Assembly: GCA_964614415.1 (NCBI GenBank)
Contig: CAZTLE010000173.1
Span: 1 to 8,399 of the forward strand
Reading direction: 5' to 3'
DNA: 8,399 nt
Source: CAZTLE01 sp964614415
Lineage (GTDB): Bacteria > Bacteroidota > Bacteroidia > Flavobacteriales > Flavobacteriaceae
Shown one piece after another: positions 7,050-8,399 of the stretch. Under the pieces are notes generated by a model. The model was given only the letters and a program-made list of their open reading frames with translations, was not told the DNA's origin and ran no database searches. Every line of letters begins with the position of its first letter. The first letter of the stretch is position 1. The translations under genes were made by a program, and so were the position numbers.

Positions 7050-8327
7050 CTATATCGTTCTATTTGTATCGAACTGTTCCATATAATCGGCGATACGTCG
7101 CAGGAATGACCCTGCCAGGTATCCGTCCACAATCCTGTGATCGAAGGAAAGTGACAGGTACATCATATGTCGAATTTCAATGGTATCGCCTTCCTCGCGT
7201 TCCATCACCTCGGCTCTTTTCTTAATAATTCCGGTAGCCAGAATAGCCGCCTCCGGCTGGTTTATTATGGGCGTTCCCATGAGACTTCCGAAGGTTCCCA
7301 CATTGCTAATGGTAAACGTACTTCCGGCGGTATCATCACCTTTGAGCTTTCCATCCCTGGCACGTGACACCAGATCATTAGTGGTAGCCGCCAGTTCATT
7401 CAGAGATAGCTCATCAGCCTTTTGCACTACGGGCACTATCAGATTTCCTGTGGGCAGTGCCGTGGCCATGCCAATATTGATATCTTCTTTCACAATGATA
7501 TTATCTCCGTCCAGCGACGAATTGATCATTGGGAAGTCCTGAATAGCCTGAGCCACGCACTCGATGAACAAGGGTGTAAATGTGAGTTTCTCACCATGTT
7601 TCTCAAGAAACGGGCCTTTATTGGCATTCCGCCAGGTGACCATATCGGTAAGATCCGCTTCTACGTAGGCAGTAACGTGAGGTGAAGTGTGCTTGCTGAA
7701 CACCATGTGATCGGCAATCATCTTACGCATCCGATCCATGGCTACGATCTTCCCTTCCCCTTTGTCAAAGCTCAAATCCGGAATACTGAAACCCGGTTGG
7801 GCGGCAGGCTGGGCAAACTGAAACGGTCTTCCGTCCTCCAGGTATGCAACTACATCGCTTTTTCGTAAACGCCCGTCTTTTCCTGTACCGGCAATTCGAG
7901 CGAGTTCCTCATAACTGATATGGTTCTCGCGTGCAATGCTATCAACCAGGGGGCTAACGAATACATTTTCTTTAACCGTAAATGTCTGGGGCGCTGTGGT
8001 TCTTTTCTTCTTTCGGGTGTCAACAACCACATCGGGTGCTGTAGAAGTAACCATTGGAGTATCCTCCGGGTTATCTGCTACCTCATCCGATAGTTCCAAT
8101 AGGGCGATCAATTCGCCAACACCTACTACATCTTTCACTTGTCGCACATGTTGTACCATAGTCCCGGAACCCGGAGCGGGCACCTCGTTGTCCACTTTAT
8201 CCGTGGCTACTTCCAGAAGTATGTCCCCTTCCTCAAATGCCTCTCCTTCCTGAACCAACCAATTGAGTATGGTCCCTTCGGTAATTGACTCCCCCATTTT
8301 GGGCATAAGAAGCTGATAATGTGACAT
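7050..8327 (-). CDS. Dihydrolipoamide acyltransferase (E2) of branched-chain 2-oxoacid dehydrogenase complex
   Basis: E2 forms the core of the complex and transfers the acyl group from its lipoyl arm to CoA. The 425 residues show all three family domains. One lipoyl domain (about 3-78) carries the lipoylated Lys44 in TDKVDNEV. A linker with KKKR (106-109) leads to the peripheral-subunit-binding domain (about 123-164; SPLVDSIARENHI...GTGKDGRLRKSDV), the docking site for E1/E3. A second linker leads to the catalytic domain (about 190-425; MDRMRKMIADHM, ...SFDHRIVDGYLAG) with the HxxxD pair His397/Asp401. TFTISNVGTFG and the GTPIINQPEAAILATG stretch are also typical. A single lipoyl domain and a length near 425 are normal for BCKDH-type E2. 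The substrate is inferred from ilvE and E1 downstream. Its ATG directly follows the stop codon of the preceding gene, so it is cotranscribed with it. Confidence 0.95.
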   Translation of the reverse strand: MSHYQLLMPKMGESITEGTILNWLVQEGEAFEEGDILLEVATDKVDNEVPAPGSGTMVQHVRQVKDVVGVGELIALLELSDEVADNPEDTPMVTSTAPDVVVDTRKKKRTTAPQTFTVKENVFVSPLVDSIARENHISYEELARIAGTGKDGRLRKSDVVAYLEDGRPFQFAQPAAQPGFSIPDLSFDKGEGKIVAMDRMRKMIADHMVFSKHTSPHVTAYVEADLTDMVTWRNANKGPFLEKHGEKLTFTPLFIECVAQAIQDFPMINSSLDGDNIIVKEDINIGMATALPTGNLIVPVVQKADELSLNELAATTNDLVSRARDGKLKGDDTAGSTFTISNVGTFGSLMGTPIINQPEAAILATGIIKKRAEVMEREEGDTIEIRHMMYLSLSFDHRIVDGYLAGSFLRRIADYMEQFDTNRTI

Positions 8328-8399
8328 TTACGTATTTTTCAGAAAGAACTCTAAATTACTAATAATCCGATCGGCCTCAATTTCACCGTACTTGACCCC
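8328..8399 (-). CDS. C-terminal end of an unidentified upstream gene (partial)
   Basis: On the - strand the last 23 codons of an open frame run from the window edge to a TAA at 8330-8328, immediately before the E2 ATG. The tail reads GVKYGEIEADRII then SNLEFFLKNT. The seamless TAA-ATG junction argues for a real gene cotranscribed with E2. The G-V-x-Y-G...AD-x-II-x-x-L pattern is reminiscent of the end of HAD-superfamily hydrolases, but 23 residues are too few to assign a family. Confidence 0.6.
   Translation of the reverse strand, partial: GVKYGEIEADRIISNLEFFLKNT

Noticed and set aside
1..8399. A defence system, mobile element or other novel multi-gene system
   Set aside because: All recognisable genes are core metabolism or envelope proteins with matching base composition; no nuclease, transposase, reverse transcriptase, toxin, integrase, direct-repeat array or attachment site was seen.

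Overview
The window looks like ordinary chromosome from a Bacteroidota bacterium, most likely Flavobacteriaceae-like. The clues are the long urocanate hydratase of the UROC1-like class, a fused alpha/beta E1 of a branched-chain 2-oxoacid dehydrogenase, a DUF4136 lipoprotein with a Gly-Trp tract, A-rich leaders instead of strong Shine-Dalgarno sites, and an intergenic palindrome of the CGTCATTC...GAATCC type that I remember from flavobacterial genomes. Base composition is moderate and even. I see no mobile element, tRNA, rRNA, CRISPR array or phage gene.

Layout. The + strand half (1-3748) holds the 3' part of hutU (histidine degradation), a small lipoprotein (1956-2498), a strong rho-independent terminator (about 2528-2583), and a secreted protein that probably forms an outer-membrane beta-barrel (2636-3748). 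The - strand half (3758-8399) reads right to left: the last codons of an unidentified gene, the E2 acyltransferase (7050-8327), the branched-chain aminotransferase ilvE (5925-6986), and the fused E1 (3758-5842). The two halves converge with only 9 bp between stop codons. No gap exceeds 140 bp.

How the genes work together. The - strand genes form a short pathway. IlvE interconverts leucine, isoleucine and valine with their 2-oxoacids. E1 (thiamine diphosphate) decarboxylates the 2-oxoacid and passes the acyl group to the lipoyl arm of E2, which releases the branched acyl-CoA. Those acyl-CoAs feed catabolism or prime iso/anteiso fatty acid synthesis, which is prominent in this phylum. The E3 lipoamide dehydrogenase is not in the window and must be supplied from elsewhere. 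HutU is also an amino-acid degradation enzyme, but it lies on the other strand and no other hut gene is visible.

I looked for an undescribed system and do not see convincing evidence of one. The most notable non-coding item is the REP-like palindrome placed just upstream of the E1 start inside the operon.
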